A stretch of DNA of 45,048 nucleotides from Gammaproteobacteria bacterium (GTDB lineage: Bacteria > Pseudomonadota > Gammaproteobacteria > Steroidobacterales > Rariloculaceae). Within the stretch, counting starts at the first letter, position 1. The number at the start of each line of letters is the position of its first letter. The stretch covers positions 1-45,048 of the forward strand of contig JAJEFE010000051.1 of NCBI GenBank assembly GCA_022820625.1, read 5' to 3'. This document shows positions 9,478-18,294 of the stretch, piece by piece. The notes below the pieces were generated by a model that was not told the DNA's origin, made no database searches, and saw only the letters and a program-made list of their open reading frames with translations. Position numbers and translations under genes: made by a program.

Positions 9478-9990
9478 CTACCAGCACGTGCCGTCGGGGT
9501 CGGGAAAGGCGAGGCGCTGGCCGGCGGCGTCGACGGTAAAGCGGGCGCATGCCTGGTCCTGGCTCATGTCCACGCCGTTCGGCCCGCCGCCCGGCGTTGG
9601 AACAGCGACGGCCTGATACGTGATGGCATCGGCCAGGGGCACGCTTAACGTATAGATGCCGTTTTCGCTGACACTGGTACCGAACCCCAGGGCTGCCAGG
9701 TCGTCCGTATAAGTATTGTGTTGCAGGTAATGGCGCTCCTGGTTTGCCGCGAGTCGTAGCAATGCGGTCTTGGCTTCGGTGCGATGGGCGCGGATGACGT
9801 ATTGGCGATAGGTCGGCACGGCGACGGTGCCGAGAATGCCTGCGATCAGCAGGACCACCATCAGTTCGATCAGGGTAAACCCGACATTCTGGCCGCGGTA
9901 TTTCGTGTATCGGTTCGCGAGTTCGGCGTTGCGTGGGTCGGACTTGGCGCCTTGGCCGAAGCTGATGACCGCTGACTTCCTCTTGATCAA
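9478..9990 (-). CDS. pilE: Type IV minor pilin PilE
   Basis: A type IV pilin-like protein that joins the minor-pilin complex priming pilus assembly. The prepilin site is G-FTLIELMVVLLIAGILGTVAVP, with Glu at +5. It is followed by an alpha-helical stalk (RTEAKTALLRLAANQERHYLQHN) and a C-terminal DACARF/GTCW-type region with two cysteines. The only in-frame start I find is TTG at 9990, in an ATTGA overlap with the pilY1 stop and preceded by GGAG. It gives an unusually long 37-residue leader before the cleavage glycine. It is the last gene of the operon. Confidence 0.9.
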   Translation of the reverse strand: MIKRKSAVISFGQGAKSDPRNAELANRYTKYRGQNVGFTLIELMVVLLIAGILGTVAVPTYRQYVIRAHRTEAKTALLRLAANQERHYLQHNTYTDDLAALGFGTSVSENGIYTLSVPLADAITYQAVAVPTPGGGPNGVDMSQDQACARFTVDAAGQRLAFPDPDGTCW

Positions 9991-12900
9991 TTCCCGGTCT
10001 CCTGTCGCCAGTAGGTACGCACCGGAGCGTTGTCGAATCCGGACGGCAGGCAGGTCAGTCCCACGCAGGCCAGCGGCGGCGGCGCGCATTCGACGCCGGC
10101 GCAGTCCGGGTCGTCGGCCGGCGGAAACAGGAAAACCGCCTCGCCGGCAATCGATCCGGGCACCTCGATGGAACGGTCGGCTTCGGTGAGTTGAGAGTCC
10201 TCGCCCAGCCGGTCGAAATTGCGCACGGGGTCGCCGTTGAAGAGGTTCACGACGTAGAGCCGGTTGGTGCCGGGCGCGGGCTGGCAATTGTCTACGCTGC
10301 CTTGCGCTTCGGTCGCGGGAGTGAAGGTCGTAAAGAAAATCCGGTTGTTGAACGTGCGGCTCTCAGCCAGGACTTTCTCGCCTCGCCAGCCGCCCTCGTT
10401 GAGATCGAGCCGCCAGCCTGGGCTGCCGAGCGGGATCGATTGTTGCAGGTCGTCGGTGATGTCAACCAGGTCGGCGCCGGTAATCGGGGTCACGGTTGCG
10501 TATTCGCCCTGGGTCAGGGACTGGAAGACGGCATGGTCCCGCAAGGCGAAGAATCGATCGCGGTTGGCCAGGCTGTTGGGACGCGCGCGATGCCCGGAAC
10601 CGATGCCGATGTGAATGAACCGCTGTGCGCCTCGTCCCGCCAGGGCTACGTCCGGAGCATGGTAGAAGCGGCGAGTCTCAGCCGGGTCAGGCGAATCGTC
10701 CTGCGCTCCGCCGAGTTGGGCGATAACGCCGCCGGTGATGAGGCTGGCCGCCGGCCTTCCGTTGAATACGTCGAATCGCCAGACCTGGCCGCCCATGTCG
10801 GCGGCATAGAACCGGTCCGCGAATCCGTCGATGTCCAGGTCGATGACCCGCACGTCCGCGGGAATGGAATAGTGCATGTCCTCGGCTCCGAAGTACGAGC
10901 CGGTTCGGCTTGCGTGCCAGAGGAGGCGTCCGTCTAGCGCGTCGACAACATAGATGGCATTGCCTTGCCGGTCGGAGCCGCCGTCGGGCCTGTCCTGGCT
11001 CGGGTCATAGCCCCCTCCGAAGACCAGTACCAGGGACTGCGCATTTTGCCCGGATCCCTGGACCCGGATACGCGTCGGCGCCGGCGTGGACCAGCTCTGC
11101 CCCAGGCCGGGCAACAGGGGCGCATCGAGACGCCACAGTACCCGTGGTGAGTCGGGCCGCGTGACATCCAGCCCGTAGTACGAGGAACCGCCGCGCCGCA
11201 TGCCGAAGAACAGGTACGCCCGCTCGCCTTCCTCCGGTTCAATGACGCCGTCGGAATCGGCCTGGACGTGGGCGCGGATGGTTCCGTCGATTCCGTAGTG
11301 CCTGTCCGGGGCCGGCTCATTGGCGCGGAGGAGCAACTGGTCTTCGAGGAATTCAGGCGGAATGAACGCCCACCGTTCGGTGCCCGTCCGTGCGTCGAAG
11401 GCGTGGAGAAACCCGTCGTTGGTGCCTGCAAAGATGACCTGATCCGCAGGGTTGGGGTTACTGACTGTTCCGCCATAGGTGATCGACACCGGTTTGCCGT
11501 GGAGGGGATCGCCCATGCGTGAAGTCCGTTCGCCGGGTCGCAAGGTGCGCGCGCCAGGCGACCCGCGAATGAAGTCGATGAGTTCGTCCCGTGTGGGATC
11601 GCCGGGGTCTCCGATGCCGAGCAATGCCTCGTCAATCAGCCCGTTGGTGCGATGTACGGCGTTGTCGGGATGGGTCAGCAGAGGCTCGCCCAGGTATGTG
11701 TAGACACGGCGAGCCCCCGGATCGGGAATCCGCTCCGCTGCGCCGCCCTGCGTCACATCCTCACCGTCGGCCGCCGTGGACCAGAAGCTCCGCGAATCGG
11801 GCAGGAACCATCCACTGAGCGGGTCGATTGCCGGCAAGCCCCTGGAGTCCAGGATCACGCCATCCGAACTGCGCAACCGATACTTCTTGATGTTGCCCGG
11901 CCAGTGAGCGTTGGCGGCGGCGCGAAACACCGCCAGATACAACTCATCGCCGTTGCGCAGCCGGTTGAAGCTGTCCACCGGCACGGTAGCTGCGGTGAAG
12001 CTGGTCTGCGTTTCCCGGATCGACGTGGCCACGTTGGTCAGTGCCGCCTGTAGCGACGCTCCGTCATCGGTGGTCAAATACGCGCCGCCACCCCTTGCCG
12101 CCGTGGCTGCAAGCAGCGGGTCGTCGGTGGTAAAGCCGACGACGTGGGTGATCACGCCTTGTTGGCCGGGACTTGCCGGATCGAGATCCGCCGCGAGCAG
12201 GTAGGCCGCCATATCGTCCAGGCAGGCGCCGTCTCCGGTACCGTCGCAACCCGGGCCCACCGCATCGGGAAAGCCCGGCAGGGCCGGGATCCTGTTGTCG
12301 GCGTTCACATCTTCCGAAGGGGCGCTGCCGGTCAGGAGCACTATGAAGTTTTTCTGGCACCCGAATCGCATTGGCGATGCGTAGCTTACGCCCCCGTTGT
12401 CCGGATCCCGGGACCGGGTCGCCGAGACTTGCGATCCATGTCCGTCCCCGTAGTGGACGGTGCGGCCCGCGAAATACTGACCGGCCTCGTAGAGGGTTTC
12501 GGCCAGAGGCGTCCAACCTTCTGCAGTCAGCCCTCGGACGCGGTCGATCAGTGCCGCTCGGGCCGTGTCGATGTCCTCGATCGCGTGCAGGATCGATCCA
12601 CCCTGGTTGAAATTGGTCGCCATCAGGCCGACGTTGACTCCGTCGATGCGGGTCAGAAGGGTCGCAGCGACATCCTGCAATACGAGATGGCGAGTGCCCG
12701 GTACCGCGGGCGGGTTGTGGAACCAATTGAGCCAGTTTCCATCGTATACGGTGTACAGGCGATCCGCCGGTCTCTGGCCCCAGGGGATTTCGTCGTGTGG
12801 GTCGGTGCTCCACGGGCGATCGGCGTCGCCGTTGCGAGCGAAGACGGCGAGGGGGTCCGTACCGTCGCCGTGGCTTCCGGCATCGTCTTCGCATTCCACC

Positions 12901-13358
12901 GGTCGGACTTTCTCCAGTTCGTCCAGACGCTCCCAGCGATCGCTCCCGGCCGGAGCGAATTGGGCGAAGCGGTCGGTGTGGCTGCCGGAGCCCTCGCTAA
13001 ATGCGTCCAGGCTCGTCCGGCAAGCCAACGCCGTGCGCTCGAACCAGCGGTCGGTCGAGCATTGTGGCGGTACTCCAAAGCTGGTGCGCCAATAGACCCG
13101 CGCGGGGTCGCATTGGCCCGTGTATTGAACGGCCAGATCGAAGCTTTCGCGGTTTTGGATCTCCTGCGCCAGGCTGGCGGAGGTGTCCACGATCAACAGC
13201 ACGTTTGGCTTAGCATCCGCAAAGCGGCGGGTATCCGTGACGAACAGTTCCGTGTCGTCGCCTGAAGCCGGTGTCACGGCCAATAGCGTCCAGAGCGTCA
13301 CGGACGCCGGCCAGGTGCGTGCTTGCTCGGGCCGCCGGCCGGTTTTTTGGGTAGACAT
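9987..13358 (-). CDS. pilY1: Type IV pilus tip adhesin / assembly protein PilY1
   Basis: PilY1 sits at the pilus tip and controls extension, adhesion and surface sensing. The 1123-residue product has a signal peptide (ASVTLWTLLAVTPASG), then a von Willebrand A-like region with the MIDAS-type motif LLIVDTSASLA. The C-terminal half is a beta-propeller with FAGTNDGFLHAFDA and WAFIPPEFL. DLDIDGFAD, near the calcium-binding loop seen in Pseudomonas PilY1, is followed by GGQVWRFDV. I prefer the ATG at 13358 because GAGG lies 9 bases upstream and a signal peptide follows. An in-frame ATG at 13487, overlapping the pilX stop, would add 43 residues including a short repeat. Confidence 0.93.
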   Translation of the reverse strand: MSTQKTGRRPEQARTWPASVTLWTLLAVTPASGDDTELFVTDTRRFADAKPNVLLIVDTSASLAQEIQNRESFDLAVQYTGQCDPARVYWRTSFGVPPQCSTDRWFERTALACRTSLDAFSEGSGSHTDRFAQFAPAGSDRWERLDELEKVRPVECEDDAGSHGDGTDPLAVFARNGDADRPWSTDPHDEIPWGQRPADRLYTVYDGNWLNWFHNPPAVPGTRHLVLQDVAATLLTRIDGVNVGLMATNFNQGGSILHAIEDIDTARAALIDRVRGLTAEGWTPLAETLYEAGQYFAGRTVHYGDGHGSQVSATRSRDPDNGGVSYASPMRFGCQKNFIVLLTGSAPSEDVNADNRIPALPGFPDAVGPGCDGTGDGACLDDMAAYLLAADLDPASPGQQGVITHVVGFTTDDPLLAATAARGGGAYLTTDDGASLQAALTNVATSIRETQTSFTAATVPVDSFNRLRNGDELYLAVFRAAANAHWPGNIKKYRLRSSDGVILDSRGLPAIDPLSGWFLPDSRSFWSTAADGEDVTQGGAAERIPDPGARRVYTYLGEPLLTHPDNAVHRTNGLIDEALLGIGDPGDPTRDELIDFIRGSPGARTLRPGERTSRMGDPLHGKPVSITYGGTVSNPNPADQVIFAGTNDGFLHAFDARTGTERWAFIPPEFLEDQLLLRANEPAPDRHYGIDGTIRAHVQADSDGVIEPEEGERAYLFFGMRRGGSSYYGLDVTRPDSPRVLWRLDAPLLPGLGQSWSTPAPTRIRVQGSGQNAQSLVLVFGGGYDPSQDRPDGGSDRQGNAIYVVDALDGRLLWHASRTGSYFGAEDMHYSIPADVRVIDLDIDGFADRFYAADMGGQVWRFDVFNGRPAASLITGGVIAQLGGAQDDSPDPAETRRFYHAPDVALAGRGAQRFIHIGIGSGHRARPNSLANRDRFFALRDHAVFQSLTQGEYATVTPITGADLVDITDDLQQSIPLGSPGWRLDLNEGGWRGEKVLAESRTFNNRIFFTTFTPATEAQGSVDNCQPAPGTNRLYVVNLFNGDPVRNFDRLGEDSQLTEADRSIEVPGSIAGEAVFLFPPADDPDCAGVECAPPPLACVGLTCLPSGFDNAPVRTYWRQETGN

Positions 13359-13388
13359 ATTGGTGATCCTCGTGGTGGCGGCGCATTT

Positions 13389-13456
13389 CAGCTTGTGGGC
13401 GATGATTGGTTCCGGGATAGCGTCGCGGTTCAGTCTGTGAGCGACGATCGTTTCCG
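13389..13456. repeat. Imperfect 42-bp tandem repeat before pilY1
   Basis: Two related copies sit 42 bases apart, beginning cagcttgtgggcgatgattg (13389) and cagtctgtgagcgacgatcg (13431). Read on the minus strand in the pilY1 frame they give two 14-residue units (ETIVAHRLNRDAIP and EPIIAHKLKCAATT). The region is either the N-terminus of a longer PilY1 or non-coding leader. Confidence 0.6.
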
Positions 13457-13483
13457 ACGTAGAGGCGGTCGGGATGGTGCTTC

Positions 13484-14041
13484 TCATGGCGGCGCGGTTC
13501 CGGGTTCCGCGGGATCGGCCGGTCCCAGGACATAGAAGCCCTGGTGCTGGGTCGAGACGGAGTTTCGAGGGCCCGTACCCACGGACGCGACCTCAAAATG
13601 AAACGCCTGCAGCTCGATAGCACCCTCGCCCAGGCTGAAAGCCGCATCCGGGACGGGTGTCGACTCGGAAAAGGCGACTACCGCCTCGGTGGCTGTGCCG
13701 CCGTCGTCGAGTCGGGTGAGGGGGAGGGCGCCCGGCGATTCCACGCTGAAGTCTCCCCGGGCAATGGCCAGGTCGATGCCGGTTGAGGCCGCCTGAAACG
13801 CCAGGTCGTAGGAGGTCAGGTTGCCGGCCATGACGATCTGCAACGTCGCCGTATTCATGGCGGATACGGTGACCACCGTAACGGCCGTGAGCAACACCAG
13901 CACGACGATGAGGGCGATGCCTGACTGCTGCCGGTAGCAGAGTCTGTTCTCTGCTTGTCGTCGGTCATCTAGCCTGTCCGAGCCGACCCAATCCCCGTTC
14001 GCTCCTGCGGTCACGTTACCGGGATGCGGTTGGGCGGTCAC
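13484..14041 (-). CDS. pilX: Minor pilin PilX
   Basis: A PilX-type minor pilin that starts pilus assembly with PilV, PilW and FimT/U. The N-terminal hydrophobic helix is G-IALIVVLVLLTAVTVVTVSA, followed by the conserved ATLQIVMAGN and YDLAFQAAS segments. As in other PilX proteins, Glu at +5 is not present. The GTG start at 14041 overlaps the pilW stop (GTGA) and would leave a 41-residue leader; a second GTG ten codons in is possible. Product length is 185 residues. Confidence 0.85.
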   Translation of the reverse strand: MTAQPHPGNVTAGANGDWVGSDRLDDRRQAENRLCYRQQSGIALIVVLVLLTAVTVVTVSAMNTATLQIVMAGNLTSYDLAFQAASTGIDLAIARGDFSVESPGALPLTRLDDGGTATEAVVAFSESTPVPDAAFSLGEGAIELQAFHFEVASVGTGPRNSVSTQHQGFYVLGPADPAEPGTAPP

Positions 14042-15114
14042 GACGACGACCTCGCATTGCGCAATTGAATCGTCCGGGTCACGACGATACGCCGATAAGC
14101 ATCGTTCGGCGCTGTTCGATCCTGATCCGCGTAGACGTACTCACCGGTATCGGAGAAGCCCTGTTCCGGGCGTTGCGCGCGCACGCGCAGCCAGATTCGT
14201 ACCGCCAGAATCCGGGCCTCTGGCAGAAACGCCGGATCGCCGGGATCGAGCAGCGGATCCCCCGGGTTGACGTAGCGATTCACCGAGCCCCGGCCCAATG
14301 CCCCGACCCGGTCCGTATCCACTCCGAACTGGACCTGGAGATCCTCGACGCCCGGAACGACCTCCTGATCGACCAGCCTTGGACCCGATGAACTGCCTGC
14401 CAGCGTTTTCATGCGCAACGACGGAACGGGGTTGTCCGGCGTGTCCAGCGAGGAGCGCCGGCTGACGTAATAGCCTCGGCTCAACAGTTGAAAGGACCGG
14501 GACTGCAGCGGGGGCTCTGCGGGCTGTTCCGGCGGCGGTGCCACGCCATCGAAAATGATTCCGCTTCCGAAGCGTGCGGTTCGCACATACAGAGTGCCTC
14601 GCCGAAGCGCGTCCGGCGGTGTCGGGATTGCGCTCGTGCGCCGTACCGCCAGCGTATCGGCATCGGGTTGAGCCTGCCCGGACGGCGAGCATCCGATCCA
14701 ACCGAAGCCGTTATTGGTGCCCGCTACCGGGGCATCGAGGTCGATCGCCCAGTTGCGCCCGCAGTCGTTGCGAACGCCAAGCCCCGGGGGCACCGGCTGC
14801 ATGGTCGAGGCTCGATTCTCGATATCGCCCGGGCGCGTGGTCAACCCGAAATACCCGGCCATGCGCACGTCGTCTTCCAGAAAGGCCAGTGCCAGCCTGG
14901 CGTTCTCCTGAAGCCGCGCGGTGGATTCGTTCACCCGGAACGCCGCCTGTCCCTGGGTGAACGCGGTCATCGCGCCGAGCAGGAGGAAGGAACCCAGGGC
15001 CATGGCGACCATCAGTTCGATCAGGGTCATCCCGCGAACCTCTACCTCGGTTCGGCATTCCGGCGTCCGGCGCCGAGCCGGTGTCATTCGCCGGCGTGAC
15101 AACGCGCGAATCAT
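14038..15114 (-). CDS. pilW: Minor pilin PilW
   Basis: A 358-residue minor pilin with prepilin cleavage site G-MTLIELMVAMALGSFLLLGAM, Glu at +5. Then come the PilW signature stretch ENARLALAFLEDDVRMAGYFG and a large C-terminal domain ending TRTIQLRN. It starts at an ATG overlapping the pilV stop (ATGA), with an internal ATG at codon 10 as an alternative. It ends in the GTGA overlap with pilX. Confidence 0.9.
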   Translation of the reverse strand: MIRALSRRRMTPARRRTPECRTEVEVRGMTLIELMVAMALGSFLLLGAMTAFTQGQAAFRVNESTARLQENARLALAFLEDDVRMAGYFGLTTRPGDIENRASTMQPVPPGLGVRNDCGRNWAIDLDAPVAGTNNGFGWIGCSPSGQAQPDADTLAVRRTSAIPTPPDALRRGTLYVRTARFGSGIIFDGVAPPPEQPAEPPLQSRSFQLLSRGYYVSRRSSLDTPDNPVPSLRMKTLAGSSSGPRLVDQEVVPGVEDLQVQFGVDTDRVGALGRGSVNRYVNPGDPLLDPGDPAFLPEARILAVRIWLRVRAQRPEQGFSDTGEYVYADQDRTAPNDAYRRIVVTRTIQLRNARSSS

Positions 15115-15575
15115 CGTTGCCGGGCCCGGATCGAGAGCCGATACCGCAGTCGGCCGTGGCGTGGTTCCACCCAGTAAACTTCAATGCGATACCCCGGGGG
15201 TACCGATCCCGAATCGACCTGGATGCGCCAATCGCCGTTGGGCAGACCGGTGCGGACCGCCCGGTCCCAGAGAAACAGGTCGTGAGCCGCCATTTGTTCG
15301 GCCGTACAGTCGAAACCTTCTCCCGCGGCGGCGGCACACCGGTTGTCGCTGCCGGGCCCGGAGTAGGCGTCAAGGCCGAGCGGGTTGCTTCGGATTCGCT
15401 CGGCCATGTCCGCGGCCAGATTGGCGGCGTGAGTGCGGTAATTCGCGGTCTGGCCGGCACTCATGCCCTGGACTTGCAGCGCGGCGACGCCGAGTAGACC
15501 GACGGACAACACCACCAGCGCTACCAGCATTTCCACGAGACTCAGGCCACTCTGCACAACCGCGCGCTCACACAT
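15111..15575 (-). CDS. pilV: Minor pilin PilV
   Basis: A 154-residue PilV-type protein. It has a short ten-residue leader, then G-LSLVEMLVALVVLSVGLLGVAALQ. It continues with the PilV hallmark NYRTHAANLAADMAERIRSNP, and ends GYRIEVYWVEPRHGRLRYRL. Its ATG overlaps the fimT end by eight bases, so the minor pilins are translationally coupled. Confidence 0.9.
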   Translation of the reverse strand: MCERAVVQSGLSLVEMLVALVVLSVGLLGVAALQVQGMSAGQTANYRTHAANLAADMAERIRSNPLGLDAYSGPGSDNRCAAAAGEGFDCTAEQMAAHDLFLWDRAVRTGLPNGDWRIQVDSGSVPPGYRIEVYWVEPRHGRLRYRLSIRARQR

Positions 15576-16101
15576 CGCAGGTCAGGGGCCGCAGGCCGGG
15601 GCCGCTGCGGGTGACGCGCGGCCGGCCGGTGAAGCTGACGATGACCGCCCGCGCCTGACCCGCGCCGCGACGATCGCAAAAGGTGACCGTGCCGTTGGTG
15701 CTGCGCCGGCCGAAGGGCCGGAACTCGAACAGTCGCCGATTCGCAGTGATGCTCCCCGCCATCTCCGGCCGGTACGCATACAGTTGCGGTTCATCGGCGT
15801 CCCGGCGCGGCGGACTTTCGCTGCCGTCGTTTACGAACACCATCCAGCCCTGGTCGAAGTCCACGTCCGAGCCACCGCAATGCGTTCCGTCGGCGGTCTT
15901 GCACAACACCACCGTGCGGCCGCGCTTGAACGCTTCGCTGCGGGCCAGTTGCACGGCCGTGACGAAACCGTTGACGTCCGCCGTGCGGCGGGCATTCAGA
16001 ATGAAGGCGCCGAGACCGGGGACCGCGGCCGCAGCCAGCACCCCGGCGACCATGAGCACGATCAGCAGTTCCAGCAATGTGACGCCACGGCATCGATTCA
16101 T
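15568..16101 (-). CDS. fimT: Minor pilin FimT/FimU (GspH-like)
   Basis: The first gene of the minor pilin operon. A short leader (MNRCRG) is cut before VTLLELLIVLMVAGVLAAAAVP. The stretch LARSEAFKRGRTVVLCKTADG, about 50 residues in, and the C-terminal FRPFGRRSTNGTVTFCD/VSFTGRPR are typical of FimT/GspH pseudopilins. The ATG at 16101 gives 177 residues. FimT and FimU cannot be told apart from this sequence alone. Confidence 0.88.
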   Translation of the reverse strand: MNRCRGVTLLELLIVLMVAGVLAAAAVPGLGAFILNARRTADVNGFVTAVQLARSEAFKRGRTVVLCKTADGTHCGGSDVDFDQGWMVFVNDGSESPPRRDADEPQLYAYRPEMAGSITANRRLFEFRPFGRRSTNGTVTFCDRRGAGQARAVIVSFTGRPRVTRSGPGLRPLTCDV

Positions 16102-16206
16102 GCGATTGATTCCAGAAACGGTGAACCGCAGCGTAAGCGGAGCAGGGGAACCGGCGAAAGCGCCGAATCTGGGCAATTCACCCGGAAATGCGGTATCGGG
16201 AAACTA

Positions 16207-16235
16207 TGGGCACGGCGGCTAATAAGAAGGATAAT
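16207..16235 (+). promoter_or_regulatory. Candidate promoter for tRNA-Thr
   Basis: TGGGCA (16207-16212) and GATAAT (16230-16235) are 17 bases apart. A GC-rich discriminator (gccgcc) follows, as is common for stringently controlled stable-RNA promoters. The tRNA begins 22 bases after the -10. Confidence 0.5.
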
Positions 16236-16257
16236 GTGCCGCCTGCGTCAGATCGTT

Positions 16258-16330
16258 GCCGGTGTAGCTCAGGCGGTAGAGCAACGCATTCGTAATGCGT
16301 GGGTCGGCGGTTCGAATCCGTCCACCGGCA
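16258..16330 (+). tRNA. tRNA-Thr (anticodon CGT)
   Basis: A full cloverleaf can be folded by eye: acceptor GCCGGTG/CACCGGC, D arm GCTC/GAGC, anticodon stem ACGCA/TGCGT around TTCGTAA, and a T arm GGCGG/CCGTC around TTCGAAT with one G-T pair. The anticodon CGT reads ACG (Thr). It closely resembles E. coli thrW. The CCA end is not encoded. Confidence 0.96.
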
Positions 16331-16407
16331 TGCCCGATTTCCTGGGTGGAGTCAGCCTTGTTCCTCAGATCATGGCGTGCTTGGCTGTCAATGAGTCCGG
16401 ATTGTTG

Positions 16408-17613
16408 CTACGGGCAAGTCACGTACGGTCGAATTTGCTTGATCCATTGGTCTTCGTCAGTCTTGGCCAGATCGTCAAGATCGCCGGTATCGGACGATGG
16501 GTCGTCCACCCACTCGCGAAGGGTCGGGCCGCCGTTGATGACATCGATGGGGAGCTTCCCTGTTTCATACTCATATGGGAAATCACGCCAGATCCCGTAT
16601 TCCGGATAAAGCCTGCGGATGGCTTTGAAAGCAAGCGCAACAATCCGCCAGGGCTTGAAGGCGAAGTGATCGTAATCCCTGCCGTCGGGATGGATTTGAA
16701 TGCCGTGGCACAGTGCGCCGACATGCTTGTGAAAGGTCGGCTCGAACCAGCACTCGCGCAACCGGCATCCCTTCAACCATGCCGGAGCCATGTCATGCAT
16801 CTGGTTCAGAATCGAACGAGCATCGATGTCGGGAGCCCCAAGGAGTTCCAGCGGACGCGTTGTGCCCCGACCTTCCGATAGTGTGGCCCCTTCGAGCATG
16901 ACTGTGCCCGCATAGGCGCGCGCCATCGTCAGCGTCGGCGCATTGGGGCTCGGATTCACCCAGGATCGCTCTGAAACCGGCCAGCCGAAGCCTGGCGCCT
17001 CCGCCGGTCTCCAACCTTCCATCGTAACTACACGGTAGTCGACATCCAGACCGTAATGGTCGACAAACCATCGCCCCATCTCGCCAAGAGTCAGGCCATG
17101 CCGCATGGGCATCGGTCCGGCTCCGACAAAACTCTCCCATCCCGGACGCAACAGCAGTCCCTCGGCGGGGCGGCCCGCCGGGTTCGGCCGATCGAGCACC
17201 CAGACGGATTTCCCGTGTTCAGCCGCCGCTTCAAGGACGTAAAGAAGCGTCGTGGAGAAGGTATAAATCCGGCAACCGAGATCCTGAAGATCAAACAGGA
17301 CAACATCGAACCTGTCCATCATCTCGCTTGTCGGGCGACGAACATCCCCATACAGACTGAAGACCGGGATACCGTGGACAGGATCGGTGAAATGCGGCGA
17401 CTCGATCATGTTGTCCTGCTTGTCACCCCGCAATCCATGTTGCGGTCCGAACGCGGACGTGATCTGAACGTCGTCGCATTCCGTAAGCGCGTCCAGGGAG
17501 TGGGTGAGATTGCCGGTAGTCGAAGCAGGATGCGCCAAAAGCGCTACCCGCCGTCCGTGTAGCGGCCCACGCAATTCCTGTTCCGCCAGCAGGCGGTCAA
17601 TTCCAAATTTCAT
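16408..17613 (-). CDS. DUF1343 / NamZ-type exo-beta-N-acetylmuramidase (GH171)
   Basis: A 401-residue DUF1343 (YbbC/NamZ) family protein. Members remove N-acetylmuramic acid from the non-reducing end of muropeptides during cell-wall recycling. Visible family blocks are FGPQHGLRG, PVFSLYG, FDLQDLGCRIYTF, VLDRPNP, the GMRHG-like PMPMRHGLTLGE and EGRGTTRPLELLG. No signal peptide is seen at the MKFGIDRLL start, so it is probably cytoplasmic here although some relatives are secreted. It lies downstream of the tRNA on the opposite strand. The family is certain; activity is inferred. Confidence 0.85.
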   Translation of the reverse strand: MKFGIDRLLAEQELRGPLHGRRVALLAHPASTTGNLTHSLDALTECDDVQITSAFGPQHGLRGDKQDNMIESPHFTDPVHGIPVFSLYGDVRRPTSEMMDRFDVVLFDLQDLGCRIYTFSTTLLYVLEAAAEHGKSVWVLDRPNPAGRPAEGLLLRPGWESFVGAGPMPMRHGLTLGEMGRWFVDHYGLDVDYRVVTMEGWRPAEAPGFGWPVSERSWVNPSPNAPTLTMARAYAGTVMLEGATLSEGRGTTRPLELLGAPDIDARSILNQMHDMAPAWLKGCRLRECWFEPTFHKHVGALCHGIQIHPDGRDYDHFAFKPWRIVALAFKAIRRLYPEYGIWRDFPYEYETGKLPIDVINGGPTLREWVDDPSSDTGDLDDLAKTDEDQWIKQIRPYVTCP

Positions 17614-17723
17614 TGTGCATTAGCGCCATGCCCGATTCCCACTTTGAACAGCCCAGGCTTCGGGTAGCAGGTCACACTACGGCAGACAACCACAAGAGGT
17701 TATCGCCAAAACATATTCAAATC

Positions 17724-18086
17724 TCACGACGCAAGCTCCCAAAGCTCGATTGCGTTTCCTTCAGGGTCGTGGATACGGGCGAATCGCCCGATGCCCTCCA
17801 TCTCGCTTTCGTGGCTGACCTCGATATCCGCGGATTTCAGTTGCGTGATCATCGCGTCCAGATCGGCGACTCGGAAATTCAGCATGAATGCCTTGTCCGC
17901 TGAGAAGTAGTCCGTGTCGGCATCGAAGGGTGAGAAAACCGTGACCCCGGATTCGGTCACCCAAGGCGCCATCTCCATGTTCGTCGGAGCAGGATTGATG
18001 CCAAGGTGATCCTGATACCATTTCGCGAGTTTCCCCGGGTTCTTTGCCCGAAAGAAGAACCCGCCGAATCCCTGAACCTTTTGCAT
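17724..18086 (-). CDS. VOC/glyoxalase-family protein
   Basis: A compact 120-residue protein of the vicinal-oxygen-chelate fold, built from two beta-alpha-beta-beta-beta units. GFGGFFFRAKNPGKLAKWYQ opens the first, and a C-terminal IHDPEGNAIELWE carries the usual metal-ligand glutamate. Substrate cannot be read from sequence; relatives include dioxygenases, lactoylglutathione lyases and resistance proteins. It precedes the NamZ gene by 110 bases on the same strand. Confidence 0.85.
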   Translation of the reverse strand: MQKVQGFGGFFFRAKNPGKLAKWYQDHLGINPAPTNMEMAPWVTESGVTVFSPFDADTDYFSADKAFMLNFRVADLDAMITQLKSADIEVSHESEMEGIGRFARIHDPEGNAIELWELAS

Positions 18087-18294
18087 GCCACGCCCCGTCT
18101 TTGCGCGGAAGTTGCGGGATGCTACTTCGTGGGCCTGCCCGGGAGCAACCTATGGCAGCTGCATTCACTCAACGTCATGGCCGCTGGCGGAAGACACAGC
18201 GAGGTTCGATGGCGAGCGAGAAAAGTGGTAGCTTCCGACCCCATGCCGATGCTCATCAATCAGCTACAGAGTCTGGGCGACACGACTCGATGGG

